Source: Candidatus Melainabacteria bacterium (GTDB taxonomy: Bacteria; Cyanobacteriota; Vampirovibrionia; 2-02-FULL-35-15). From it: a stretch of 48,609 bases of DNA. Position 1 is the stretch's first letter. Each line of letters starts with the position of its first letter. This document shows positions 27,349 through 34,744 of the stretch, in pieces. The DNA lies in assembly GCA_023250155.1 (NCBI GenBank), contig JAHFBG010000016.1, forward strand, positions 1 through 48,609. Direction: 5' to 3'. A program made the translations under genes and the position numbers. The notes under the pieces were generated by a model. The model saw only the letters and a program-made list of their open reading frames with translations. It was not told the origin of the DNA and searched no databases.

Positions 27349-27376
27349 GTAGGTAGCAGTCGCGACTGCTACCTAC
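27349..27376. repeat. 28-bp perfect palindrome at the aminotransferase/permease convergence
   Basis: GTAGGTAGCAGTCG (27349-27362) is followed by its exact reverse complement (27363-27376). It supplies the TAG stop (27373-27375) of the minus-strand permease and starts 8 nt after the aminotransferase stop. It shares ends and core with the palindrome at 20790 but differs in the middle, so it is related in form rather than an identical copy. It is likely a bidirectional terminator. Confidence 0.95.
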
Positions 27377-28311
27377 GATGACATTCTTGGATCGATTTTT
27401 TTATAGAGTGCATCAATAATAACGTTTAAGGTGGTTAGTATAAGTGAAAATATTATTGCTGTACCACTGATTAAAAAATAATCTCTGTTTGTAAATGCTG
27501 TTACAAAATATCTGCCCATACCTGGTATAGCAAAAATATATTCAACTACAAATGAACCAGTAATTAAAATAGCAATTACTGGACCTAAAATAGTAACAAT
27601 TGAAATCAAGCAATTTTTAAATGCATGTTTAAAAATTATATTTTTAAAGGATATACCTTTAGCAAGAAGAATTTTAATATAATCTTCGCTTAATTGTTCT
27701 ATCATTTGAGAACGAGTAATTCGTGCTATATAAGCAGCTGGTAGAAATGAAAGTGTAATTGTAGGCAAAATCATATGGTAAGGACTTTCCCACAATGCTA
27801 CAGGCAGTAGCTTCAAATGTACTCCGAAGATATTTACTAGTAAAGCACCTATTAAAAATGTTGGCAGTGAAATTCCAGAAGTGATTAATACTATTAAAAG
27901 ATTTCCTAGATATTGTTTAGCTTTACTTCCTCTTTTACTTGTTAATGTAGCTGATAGTATTCCACCTAAGAGTCCTATAGGAATTGAAATTATAAGTGCT
28001 AGAGAACCTAATATTAGGGATACAGGAAGTGCAGAAAACAAAATTTCATTTACAGATCTGTTTATATATTTCAATGATGGGCCAAGATCCCCATGAATTA
28101 AGCCTTTCAGATATAGCAGATATTGTGTGAGTAGTGGTTCATTTAAATGATATTTAGTTTCAAGATTTAAAAGAATTTCTTTTGGTAGTGTTTTGCTTCC
28201 ACTAAAAGGATTTCCAGGAATAAAATGAATTAATAAAAATGTAATTGAAGCAACAAGAAACGTTGTGAAAAGTATTTTTATAGTGCCAAGGAGAAGAGAT
28301 TTCAGGCTCAT
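27373..28311 (-). CDS. OppB/DppB-type ABC transporter permease
   Basis: 312 residues with six membrane helices. The N-terminal pattern SITFLLIHFIPGNPF and the EAA loop region (around EDYIKILLAKGISFKNIIFKHAFKN, cited as LLAKGISFKNIIFKHAF) match peptide/nickel permeases. The C-terminus YKKIDPRMS is typical. It would form a heterodimer with an OppC-type permease, but no second permease, ATPase or binding protein is in the window. The start is 3 nt after the stop of the upstream hypothetical membrane gene, so the two are translationally coupled. The stop TAG comes from the palindrome. Confidence 0.93.
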   Translation of the reverse strand: MSLKSLLLGTIKILFTTFLVASITFLLIHFIPGNPFSGSKTLPKEILLNLETKYHLNEPLLTQYLLYLKGLIHGDLGPSLKYINRSVNEILFSALPVSLILGSLALIISIPIGLLGGILSATLTSKRGSKAKQYLGNLLIVLITSGISLPTFLIGALLVNIFGVHLKLLPVALWESPYHMILPTITLSFLPAAYIARITRSQMIEQLSEDYIKILLAKGISFKNIIFKHAFKNCLISIVTILGPVIAILITGSFVVEYIFAIPGMGRYFVTAFTNRDYFLISGTAIIFSLILTTLNVIIDALYKKIDPRMSS

Positions 28312-28314
28312 TTG

Positions 28315-29013
28315 TTAATATTTATACACTGACCTGCCATCCAACCAATCAGCAAATCGACAAAGACCATAACCCGCTGAACCAATTACACCAAAAAAAC
28401 CTAAAATTACACCAGCTCTCCCAGAATTCTTTTGTTCGTTTTTTAGAGAATCTCTTGTTTGAAGTATCTCACCAGGAATCTCCTCCCTGAGTTTAGTTAC
28501 ATGTTCTTCAGCATCGGCTTTAACACCACTGATTTTATCTCTATGAGGTGTATAAAAATTTTCAGGTTTGCCTTTTTCAGTTTGTTCTAATTCAGTTTGT
28601 ACTTTTTTGATTTGAGTACTTATCGATAAAATTGCAGCTTTATTAGAAAAGTCTTTTTGTTCTATATTATTTCTTGCAGATTGTAGCTTGTTTACTGATT
28701 CATCTGTACTAGGAGAATGATCTATTTCTGGAGTGATGATCGTAGTTATCATCCCATTTGGTTGATGAATAAGAGTAACAGTTGTTGGATTTACAACATA
28801 ATATGTAAGAGCTCTATTTGCACCATTTAAGTTACCAACAGTCTTTTCTGTGGCATCTAATTCTTTTATGATAGGAACTGTTTTATGTGTTTCTTCAATA
28901 AAATTTTCATATCTATTACTAGCATTAGTTGAATAAGCTAGAAGTCCTCCACCTAATCCTAAAGTAGCTAAAGAAGGGATTCCAAGATATTTAGTTAAAC
29001 CTGATATTTCCAT
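28315..29013 (-). CDS. Hypothetical two-TM protein with coiled coil
   Basis: 232 residues. A hydrophobic segment lies near the N-terminus (about residues 10-28) and another near the C-terminus (about 200-220, AGVILGFFGVIGSAGYGL). Between them is a soluble region, partly helical and charged (about 115-195). A good ribosome site (AAAGGAG) lies 9 nt before the ATG. I do not recognise the family. It is immediately upstream of, and probably coupled to, the lone OppB-type permease. An accessory role is only an inference from that spacing. Confidence 0.65.
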   Translation of the reverse strand: MEISGLTKYLGIPSLATLGLGGGLLAYSTNASNRYENFIEETHKTVPIIKELDATEKTVGNLNGANRALTYYVVNPTTVTLIHQPNGMITTIITPEIDHSPSTDESVNKLQSARNNIEQKDFSNKAAILSISTQIKKVQTELEQTEKGKPENFYTPHRDKISGVKADAEEHVTKLREEIPGEILQTRDSLKNEQKNSGRAGVILGFFGVIGSAGYGLCRFADWLDGRSVYKY

Positions 29014-29186
29014 ATTTTTGCACTCCTTTTAAAATAAATAATTTAAGTATAATACAACAAATATAAAGAAGTTGCTTAAGGTTTATGCAAAAGTGGTTGA
29101 AAATGCTTTCACCAAACACATTTTAAAACAATCTTTATAATCTTTTAATTTTTCTTGCAAGAACGTTAACCAAAATTATAATGACA

Positions 29187-29537
29187 TTAACCAATATCAA
29201 TTATTTGTTTCAAACAATTCAGTAAAATCTTTTTATCATCATTAGTTAACTTGCCAATAGCTTTATCTATAAATTGTTTCTCAACAGTAAATATTACAGA
29301 CTTAAATGCAGATGGCTTAACTAACCCCGATTCTTTCCAGTTTTTAAGTAGTGCTTCACCAACTGTCAAATCATCAACCTTACTGGTTATGGCAAGTAAA
29401 ACAATATCTTCCTTACTATTATTAAAATCAGTTTTACTAATGATTACTGCTGGTCTTTTCTTAATTCCTAAATTGCTACTAAATGGAAAATCTACCAGGA
29501 CAACTTCACCAAAACTATAAGTCATTGTAAGCTTCAT
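29187..29537 (-). CDS. MazF/PemK-like endoribonuclease toxin
   Basis: 116 residues; a second Met at 29525 is also possible. YSFGEVVLVDFPFSS and KKRPAVIISKTDFNN are MazF/PemK hallmarks, followed by LLAITSK and a C-terminal VEKQFIDKAIGKL. Such toxins cut mRNA at short sequences. The start overlaps the upstream antitoxin gene by 23 nt, the standard toxin-antitoxin arrangement. Confidence 0.88.
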   Translation of the reverse strand: MKLTMTYSFGEVVLVDFPFSSNLGIKKRPAVIISKTDFNNSKEDIVLLAITSKVDDLTVGEALLKNWKESGLVKPSAFKSVIFTVEKQFIDKAIGKLTNDDKKILLNCLKQIIDIG

Positions 29538-29736
29538 CCTCAGGATTATCCCAGATTTTCTTTAGTGAGTTTTCACTTAGTGAAGCAGGTGATTCTTTTG
29601 CTAACATATCTTTAAACGTACCAACTTCTTCATCAAAGAAAATAATCATTCCATCTTTAACTTCTTTTAAATCAATTGGTTCAAGAGGAGTTATTTTCCC
29701 ATTTTCAAATCTAACTTTGTATTGTTTTTTATGCAT
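29515..29736 (-). CDS. Antitoxin of the MazF/PemK pair (DUF104/AF2212-like start)
   Basis: 73 residues. The N-terminus YKVRFENGKITPLEPIDLKE matches AF2212-like antitoxins. The C-terminus SLKKIWDNPEDEAYNDL matches the tail of many VapB/DUF2281-type antitoxins that bind the toxin. It precedes and overlaps the toxin gene. It probably represses its own operon and neutralises the toxin. Confidence 0.85.
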   Translation of the reverse strand: MHKKQYKVRFENGKITPLEPIDLKEVKDGMIIFFDEEVGTFKDMLAKESPASLSENSLKKIWDNPEDEAYNDL

Positions 29737-29892
29737 AGCTAATATTATTTTACCCCAGAACTATAAAAACAACCCATGGAAATCTTTTCTTAACTTGGTT
29801 CGAACTCTAAACGTGATAATTTTCTGGTAATTATTGAGTTTAACTTAGTCATGAATAAAAACGGGAAGTCGTGGACGGCGTTCGACTAAAAA

Positions 29893-30405
29893 TCAAGCAC
29901 TCAATCCAATAATATATTTTTGCCAGTGGGGAAATAATGATGTTGCTAATCTTGTAACTTCAAAATGTAAATGCCCAAGAGGTGCTTTAGCATGTTTTGC
30001 TAATTGCATACTTGCTTCTTTTGGAGTACGGTTGCCTTTTTTTACGTTGCATGTTTGACAGCAAGCTACAACATTATCCCAAGTATTTGTACCTCCACGA
30101 CTTGTTGGAAGAATATGATCTATCGTTAAACCAGTTGTTTTTAAACCACAATATTGACAGGAATAGTGATCTCTATACATTAAGTTTCTTCTTGTTAATG
30201 GTATTTCTTTATATGGGGCTTTTATATATCTTCGTAAGCGAATTACTGTAGGTATGTGAAAATCTTTATGAATTACTTTTCCATTATGTTCTACTTGTTC
30301 TGCTTTTCCTTTAAAGACTAATATTATCGCTCTTCTCCAGCTACAAACATTTAATGGTTCATATGATGCATTTAATACTAATACTCTACATTTCGATTCA
30401 CTCAT
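29893..30405 (-). CDS. HNH endonuclease-domain protein
   Basis: 170 residues. The N-terminus VLVLNASYEPLNVCSWRRAI is characteristic of a conserved HNH family common in cyanobacteria. The HNH core contains CQYCG, TIDHILPTSRGG, WDNVVACCQTCN and KKGNRTP, with two CxxC zinc knuckles. The function of this stand-alone family is unknown; DNA cleavage is expected from the fold. It is divergent from purF across a gap holding an octanucleotide repeat. Confidence 0.9.
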   Translation of the reverse strand: MSESKCRVLVLNASYEPLNVCSWRRAIILVFKGKAEQVEHNGKVIHKDFHIPTVIRLRRYIKAPYKEIPLTRRNLMYRDHYSCQYCGLKTTGLTIDHILPTSRGGTNTWDNVVACCQTCNVKKGNRTPKEASMQLAKHAKAPLGHLHFEVTRLATSLFPHWQKYIIGLSA

Positions 30406-30414
30406 ACTATTTAC

Positions 30415-30462
30415 TTCTTTGTTTCTTTACTTCTTTAGTTCTCTGCTTCTATACTTCTTTTG
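30415..30462. repeat. Octanucleotide tandem repeat upstream of the HNH gene
   Basis: Six consecutive 8-nt units with consensus TTCTTTAC: TTCTTTGT, TTCTTTAC, TTCTTTAG, TTCTCTGC, TTCTATAC, TTCTTTTG. It begins 9 nt upstream of the HNH start codon, so it occupies the 5' leader of that gene. The rest of the 253-nt gap holds only weak purF promoter-like sequences (TATAAT at 30626-30631). Confidence 0.85.
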
Positions 30463-30658
30463 TTTTTATGACTCCATTTATTATTAAAAGGTGTCTATTC
30501 TAATAATATTGTTAAATGGTTAAAAACGCTTTATTCAAAGGATTAAGCATTGTTATTAAGAATTTACCCATTTTTCTATAATTAATTACACTTTTTCTTA
30601 AAGAGATAAAAGTCTTTAATCAAGCTATAATGAAACAGCTTAAATAAAAGCTAAAAAT

Positions 30659-32131
30659 ATGGATTTTAGAGAACTATTAGACCAAAATATCCAAGACCTT
30701 GATGATAAGCCAAAAGAAGCCTGTGGGGTATTTGGAATCATAGCCCCTGCTGAAGATGTGGCTAGACTTACGTTTTTTGGACTATATGCTCTACAACATC
30801 GTGGCCAAGAGAGTTGTGGGATAGCTACATTTGATGGTTCTAAAATAGCTCTTCATAAGAACATAGGGCTTGTAAGTCAGGTCTTTGATGAAACAAATCT
30901 TTCTAAATTAAAAGGTGATATTGCTATAGGACATACTAGGTACTCTACAACAGGCTCTACAAATATAGTAAATGCTCAACCTATTTTAGTTAGCTTTAAA
31001 GATGAAAATATTGCACTTGCACATAATGGAAACTTGGTTAATGCTACAGAGCTTAGAGATTTTTTAATTAAAAAAGGATATAGTTTTGAATCCACTACAG
31101 ATAGTGAAGTAATGGCTAAATTAATAGTACATGAACTGTCAAGTGGAAAAGATTTAAAGAAGTCAATAGAATCTGCATTCAGTCAATGCAAGGGAGCCTT
31201 TTCTGTAGCAATAGGAACAAAAGATTATTTGATAGCAGTTAGAGATTCTTATGGAGTAAGACCACTTTGTTTAGGATTAACTAGTAAAGGACAATCTATC
31301 ATTGCTTCTGAGAGCTGTGCTTTGGATATTGTAGGTGCTAGTTTTGTTAGGGATATTTCACCTGGTGAAATATTGTTTATAAATAAAGAACAAAAATTAA
31401 GCTCAAGCAACTTTGCTTCTACTAATACAAGTTCTAGTCATTGTATTTTTGAATTGATTTATTTTTCTCGTCCTGACAGTACTTTTAAAGGGCTAAGTAT
31501 TTATCACTTTAGGAAAGAATTAGGACGCCAATTAGCAAAAGAATCACCCTGTGATGCGGATTATGTTATATCAGTGCCAGATTCTGGAACCCCTGCTGCA
31601 ATTGGGTATGCAGAAGAGTCTAAATTACCATTTGGTGAGGCACTAATAAAAAACAGATATATTGGCAGAACATTTATTCAACCATCTCCAATGCTAAGAG
31701 AACTTGGTATAAGATTAAAATTAAATCCTTTAAAAGATGTAATTGCTGGAAAAAAAATTGTAGTAATTGATGATTCAATTGTAAGAGGTAATACATCTAA
31801 AAAGATTGTAAAGCTCATTAAAGATTCTGGTGCTAAAGAAGTACACTTGAGAATTAGCTCTCCTCCAGTCAAATGGCCTTGTTTTTATGGAATTGATATT
31901 GATTCAAAAGAACAGTTAATTGCATCGAAGAGTGAATCTTTTGATGAAATAGCAAAATTTATAGATGCAGATAGCTTAAAATATATAAGTCATGCAGGTA
32001 TGATAAAAGCTACAGATTTGCATAGAAATATTTTTTGTACGGCATGTTTTAGTGGTCAGTATCCAATAGAAATACCAAAAGAGCTTAATGGTGCAAAACT
32101 TAGGTATGAAAAAGTAGAACAAAAAATATAA
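30659..32131 (+). CDS. purF: Amidophosphoribosyltransferase
   Basis: 490 residues. It makes phosphoribosylamine from PRPP and glutamine, the first step of purine synthesis. A 21-residue propeptide precedes nucleophile Cys22 (KEACGVFGI). The PRPP loop is VVIDDSIVRGNTS. Cysteines in SSHCIFELIYFSRPDS, KWPCFYGID and IFCTACFSG match the [4Fe-4S] ligand pattern of the Bacillus-type, oxygen-sensitive enzyme. A candidate -10 TATAAT is at 30626-30631. The AdoMetDC-like gene follows after 18 nt on the same strand. Confidence 0.97.
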   Translation: MDFRELLDQNIQDLDDKPKEACGVFGIIAPAEDVARLTFFGLYALQHRGQESCGIATFDGSKIALHKNIGLVSQVFDETNLSKLKGDIAIGHTRYSTTGSTNIVNAQPILVSFKDENIALAHNGNLVNATELRDFLIKKGYSFESTTDSEVMAKLIVHELSSGKDLKKSIESAFSQCKGAFSVAIGTKDYLIAVRDSYGVRPLCLGLTSKGQSIIASESCALDIVGASFVRDISPGEILFINKEQKLSSSNFASTNTSSSHCIFELIYFSRPDSTFKGLSIYHFRKELGRQLAKESPCDADYVISVPDSGTPAAIGYAEESKLPFGEALIKNRYIGRTFIQPSPMLRELGIRLKLNPLKDVIAGKKIVVIDDSIVRGNTSKKIVKLIKDSGAKEVHLRISSPPVKWPCFYGIDIDSKEQLIASKSESFDEIAKFIDADSLKYISHAGMIKATDLHRNIFCTACFSGQYPIEIPKELNGAKLRYEKVEQKI

Positions 32132-32149
32132 GTTTCAGAGTGATTTTAT

Positions 32150-32575
32150 ATGAATCAAATAAATGATGAAGTAGTAAAGGATATAAACTCCTATAGAGTA
32201 GTAAGACCTCTTCATAGTGCAAAGCAAAGAAGAGATACGAGAATTAATCGGATACACATAGTACTAGATTTATATGAGTGTGATGATAAGGTTCTTTCAA
32301 AAGCTGGGTTATTAGAACAAAAAGTAAAAAAAGTCCTTGGACAGCTTCAATTAGAACCAAACATTCAAACCTTTTATCAATTTCAGCCATTTGGTGTGAC
32401 TGCTATTGTCTGCGCTAACAGCATTCAGCTAACGATACATACTTGGCCTGAATATAAGTCTGCAGCAATGGATCTTTATTGTTTCAATTCAAGAAAAATA
32501 GCTATGCAAATTTGTGATCAAATGAAAACTATGTTTAAATCTACTGAATACGAGATGAGGGTTAGGAAGAGATAA
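32150..32575 (+). CDS. AdoMetDC-like protein with altered self-cleavage site
   Basis: 141 residues resembling SpeD in its second half: FGVTAIVCANSIQL, then TIHTWPEYKSAAMDLYCF. The HTWPE processing-His motif is kept. The canonical A-E-S-H is not: gapless alignment with the speD product at 15109 gives S-I-Q in place of E-S-H. Alternatively a one-residue insertion would align the Ser of ANS, and then its spacing to Cys of DLYC is 20, the same as Ser68-Cys88 in SpeD. The N-terminal 50 residues are not like SpeD. It probably shares a transcript with purF (18-nt gap) and is convergent with gshB (4-nt gap). Function unknown; it may be non-pyruvoyl or neofunctionalised. Confidence 0.8.
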   Translation: MNQINDEVVKDINSYRVVRPLHSAKQRRDTRINRIHIVLDLYECDDKVLSKAGLLEQKVKKVLGQLQLEPNIQTFYQFQPFGVTAIVCANSIQLTIHTWPEYKSAAMDLYCFNSRKIAMQICDQMKTMFKSTEYEMRVRKR

Positions 32576-32579
32576 AGCG

Positions 32580-33542
32580 TTATATGGTTTCAACGGCCCA
32601 GCTTATCACTTCTTTTGTCAAATCCTTACCACAAGCCTCTCCCACTTCTCGAAGATTAGCAGGACAAGTAAAATTTACTTCTATTAAAAAATCTCCTATA
32701 AGATCAATTGCTACAAAAAATAAACCATCTCTAATTAAAAATGGTTTTAAGGCTTTGCATATTTCAACATCTCTATTTGAAAGTATCAGTGGCTTAAAAC
32801 TAGCCCCACGACTAATATGTGCTCTAAATTCTCCTTCTTTTGGTATTCTTGTAATTCCCCCAAGTGGTTCTCCATTTAAAAGTATTATTCTTTTATCACC
32901 ACTAACAACTTCAGGCAAATATTTTTGAACAATGATTGTTTTATAAGTAGCAAGTGATATTTCAATAATTGAATTTAGATTTAAATCATCTAGTCTCAAA
33001 CAAAAAACACCATCACCACCTTTGTTAAATATAGGTTTAATAACTACTTCTTTATATTCTTGTAAAAAAGATAGTATATGTTCTCTATCTGAAGTCACAA
33101 GTGTAGGAGGGAGATACTGAGGAGTATTAAAAACATACAATTTTTCATTCGATGTTAAGATACCCTCTGGGCTATTCAGTATAAGGGTTTGACCATTTTG
33201 ATGAGGTATAAGAGAAAGCATCTGGATATATGAAAGAAACGATTCATTAATAGGAGGATCTTTTCTCGCGAAGATAATTTTTAAATCATCGAGAAAATAA
33301 TTAGAAGAGTTTTTCACTATAAGATGATTTCCTACTTCTTTTCTTAAAATAACTTCATCAAGTTTTGCAACGATTCTATTATTAATAATTTTTAAATTAT
33401 TTGACTCTGTTAACAAAATTTTTGCATTAAGCTCACGAGCAGCTAACATTAGGCCAAACGTTGTATTATGAAAAACACCAAAATTATTTAGATTTTTTAT
33501 ATCATCTGCAATAAATGCGATTTCTATTTGATTTGTTGACAT
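32580..33542 (-). CDS. gshB: Glutathione synthetase-like ATP-grasp ligase
   Basis: 320 residues, matching prokaryotic GshB: IAFIADDIKNLNNF at the start, ARKDPPINESFLSY (usual DPPFD..Y), LILNSPEGI, VIKPIFNKGGDGVF for the ATP-grasp loop, RIILLNGEPLGGITRIPKEG, and FLIEVNFTCPANLREV in place of the usual EiNvtSPtG. The changed PANLRE end leaves some doubt about the exact amine substrate. It ligates gamma-Glu-Cys and Gly in the classical pathway. No gshA lies in the window. Confidence 0.85.
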   Translation of the reverse strand: MSTNQIEIAFIADDIKNLNNFGVFHNTTFGLMLAARELNAKILLTESNNLKIINNRIVAKLDEVILRKEVGNHLIVKNSSNYFLDDLKIIFARKDPPINESFLSYIQMLSLIPHQNGQTLILNSPEGILTSNEKLYVFNTPQYLPPTLVTSDREHILSFLQEYKEVVIKPIFNKGGDGVFCLRLDDLNLNSIIEISLATYKTIIVQKYLPEVVSGDKRIILLNGEPLGGITRIPKEGEFRAHISRGASFKPLILSNRDVEICKALKPFLIRDGLFFVAIDLIGDFLIEVNFTCPANLREVGEACGKDLTKEVISWAVETI

Positions 33543-33634
33543 TTGTTCTTAATCTCTGATACTGACATCAATCTCTACTTCAAGAATTAATATTCTTTTT
33601 ATTTTTTTTCCTTTTTATGTTAATTTTCAAAGTG

Positions 33635-33640
33635 TATAAT
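33635..33640 (+). promoter_or_regulatory. Candidate -10 box for accDA
   Basis: TATAAT preceded by TG, 116 nt before the accD start, with a weak T-rich -35 at about 33612-33617. It would give a leader of roughly 110 nt containing the long-range stem annotated next. Confidence 0.4.
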
Positions 33641-33650
33641 TCCAATACGT

Positions 33651-33730
33651 AATCGTTATTATCCAAATGATAACAAAGTTTGAATCCTATAAACTAAGCA
33701 AGACATTTAAAGGACTACAATATAACGATT
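33651..33730 (+). promoter_or_regulatory. Long-range stem in the accD leader, adjacent to the ribosome site
   Basis: AATCGTTAT (33651-33659) is the exact reverse complement of ATAACGATT (33722-33730), enclosing 62 nt that contain a smaller hairpin (TTATC with GATAA, about 33659-33673). The right arm ends directly at GGAAAAGGAG, the accD ribosome site. Pairing could control access to it. Confidence 0.45.
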
Positions 33731-33755
33731 GGAAAAGGAGTGAGTAAAAAATAAT

Positions 33756-34736
33756 ATGGGACTAAAAGACTTCTTTAAAAACAGGCAATTAAAAAAGGCC
33801 GAGAAACTCCAAGGTAAAATTGCTCTAAATGGTAGTGTAAATGGTCATGATATTAAAACTCCACCCCCTATTTGTGATGATGTGCTTTGTTCATTATGGA
33901 CAAAATGCCAAAGCTGTAAAGAACTTTTATATACAAGCGATTTAAAGAAAAACCTTAGTGTTTGTAAAAATTGTGGTTATCACCATAGATTAACTTCACA
34001 AGAAAGAATCGATCAATTAGTCGATTATGGAAGCTTCATTGAAATAGATGAAAACGTACTACCTGATGATCCTCTAAATTTTGTTGATTTAAAACCTTAT
34101 AAAGATCGCTTAAAAGAAGCAGCAAAATCATCCGGTGTAAAAGAAGCCATCATTACTGGTTATGGAAATATAAACAATTCTCCTGTTGCACTTGGTGTAA
34201 TGGAATTTCAGTACATTGGTGGCAGCATGGGTTCTGTAGTAGGTGAAAAAATTACAAGACTTGTTGAAAGTGCCATTTTAAAAAGACTTCCTGTAATTCT
34301 TATATCAAGCTCTGGTGGTGCAAGAATGCATGAAGGTATTTTAAGCTTAATGCAAATGGCAAAAACATCCAGTGCATTAAAATCACTCCATGAAGCAAAA
34401 TTGCTTTATATTTCCTTATTGACTGAGCCTACCTTTGGTGGTGTAACAGCCAGCTTTGCAATGCTTGGCGACATAATCATGGCTGAACCACAAGCAAGGA
34501 TTGGATTTGCTGGTCGAAGAGTAATAGAAGAAACTATTAGACAAAAACTCCCAAAAGATTTTCAAACAGCTGAGTATTTGCTTGAAAATGGTCAAATAGA
34601 TATGGTAGTACCAAGAACCTCTTTGAAAAATACCATTTGTGACTTAGTAAGACTGCATAAACAAAATCACAAACCAATAGGCTCTAATAATGGAAAAGGT
34701 ATATTCCATGAAATGCCAATATTAGCAAGGATATAA
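33756..34736 (+). CDS. accD: Acetyl-CoA carboxylase carboxyltransferase subunit beta
   Basis: 326 residues. Zinc ribbon: WTKCQSCKELLY and LSVCKNCGYHHR (about residues 46-76). The crotonase-fold core has VALGVMEFQYIGGSMGSVVG, ISSSGGARMHEG and TEPTFGGVTASFAMLGDI, holding the acetyl-CoA oxyanion holes. With AccA it transfers carboxyl from biotin to acetyl-CoA for fatty acid synthesis. It has a strong ribosome site (AAAGGAG). accA follows after 8 nt. The leader has a notable stem. Confidence 0.97.
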   Translation: MGLKDFFKNRQLKKAEKLQGKIALNGSVNGHDIKTPPPICDDVLCSLWTKCQSCKELLYTSDLKKNLSVCKNCGYHHRLTSQERIDQLVDYGSFIEIDENVLPDDPLNFVDLKPYKDRLKEAAKSSGVKEAIITGYGNINNSPVALGVMEFQYIGGSMGSVVGEKITRLVESAILKRLPVILISSSGGARMHEGILSLMQMAKTSSALKSLHEAKLLYISLLTEPTFGGVTASFAMLGDIIMAEPQARIGFAGRRVIEETIRQKLPKDFQTAEYLLENGQIDMVVPRTSLKNTICDLVRLHKQNHKPIGSNNGKGIFHEMPILARI

Positions 34737-34744
34737 AGGTAAAA

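Noticed and set aside
29740..29892. A small gene or RNA between the antitoxin and the HNH gene
   Set aside because: No start, ribosome site or stable hairpin is visible; it looks like plain intergenic sequence.
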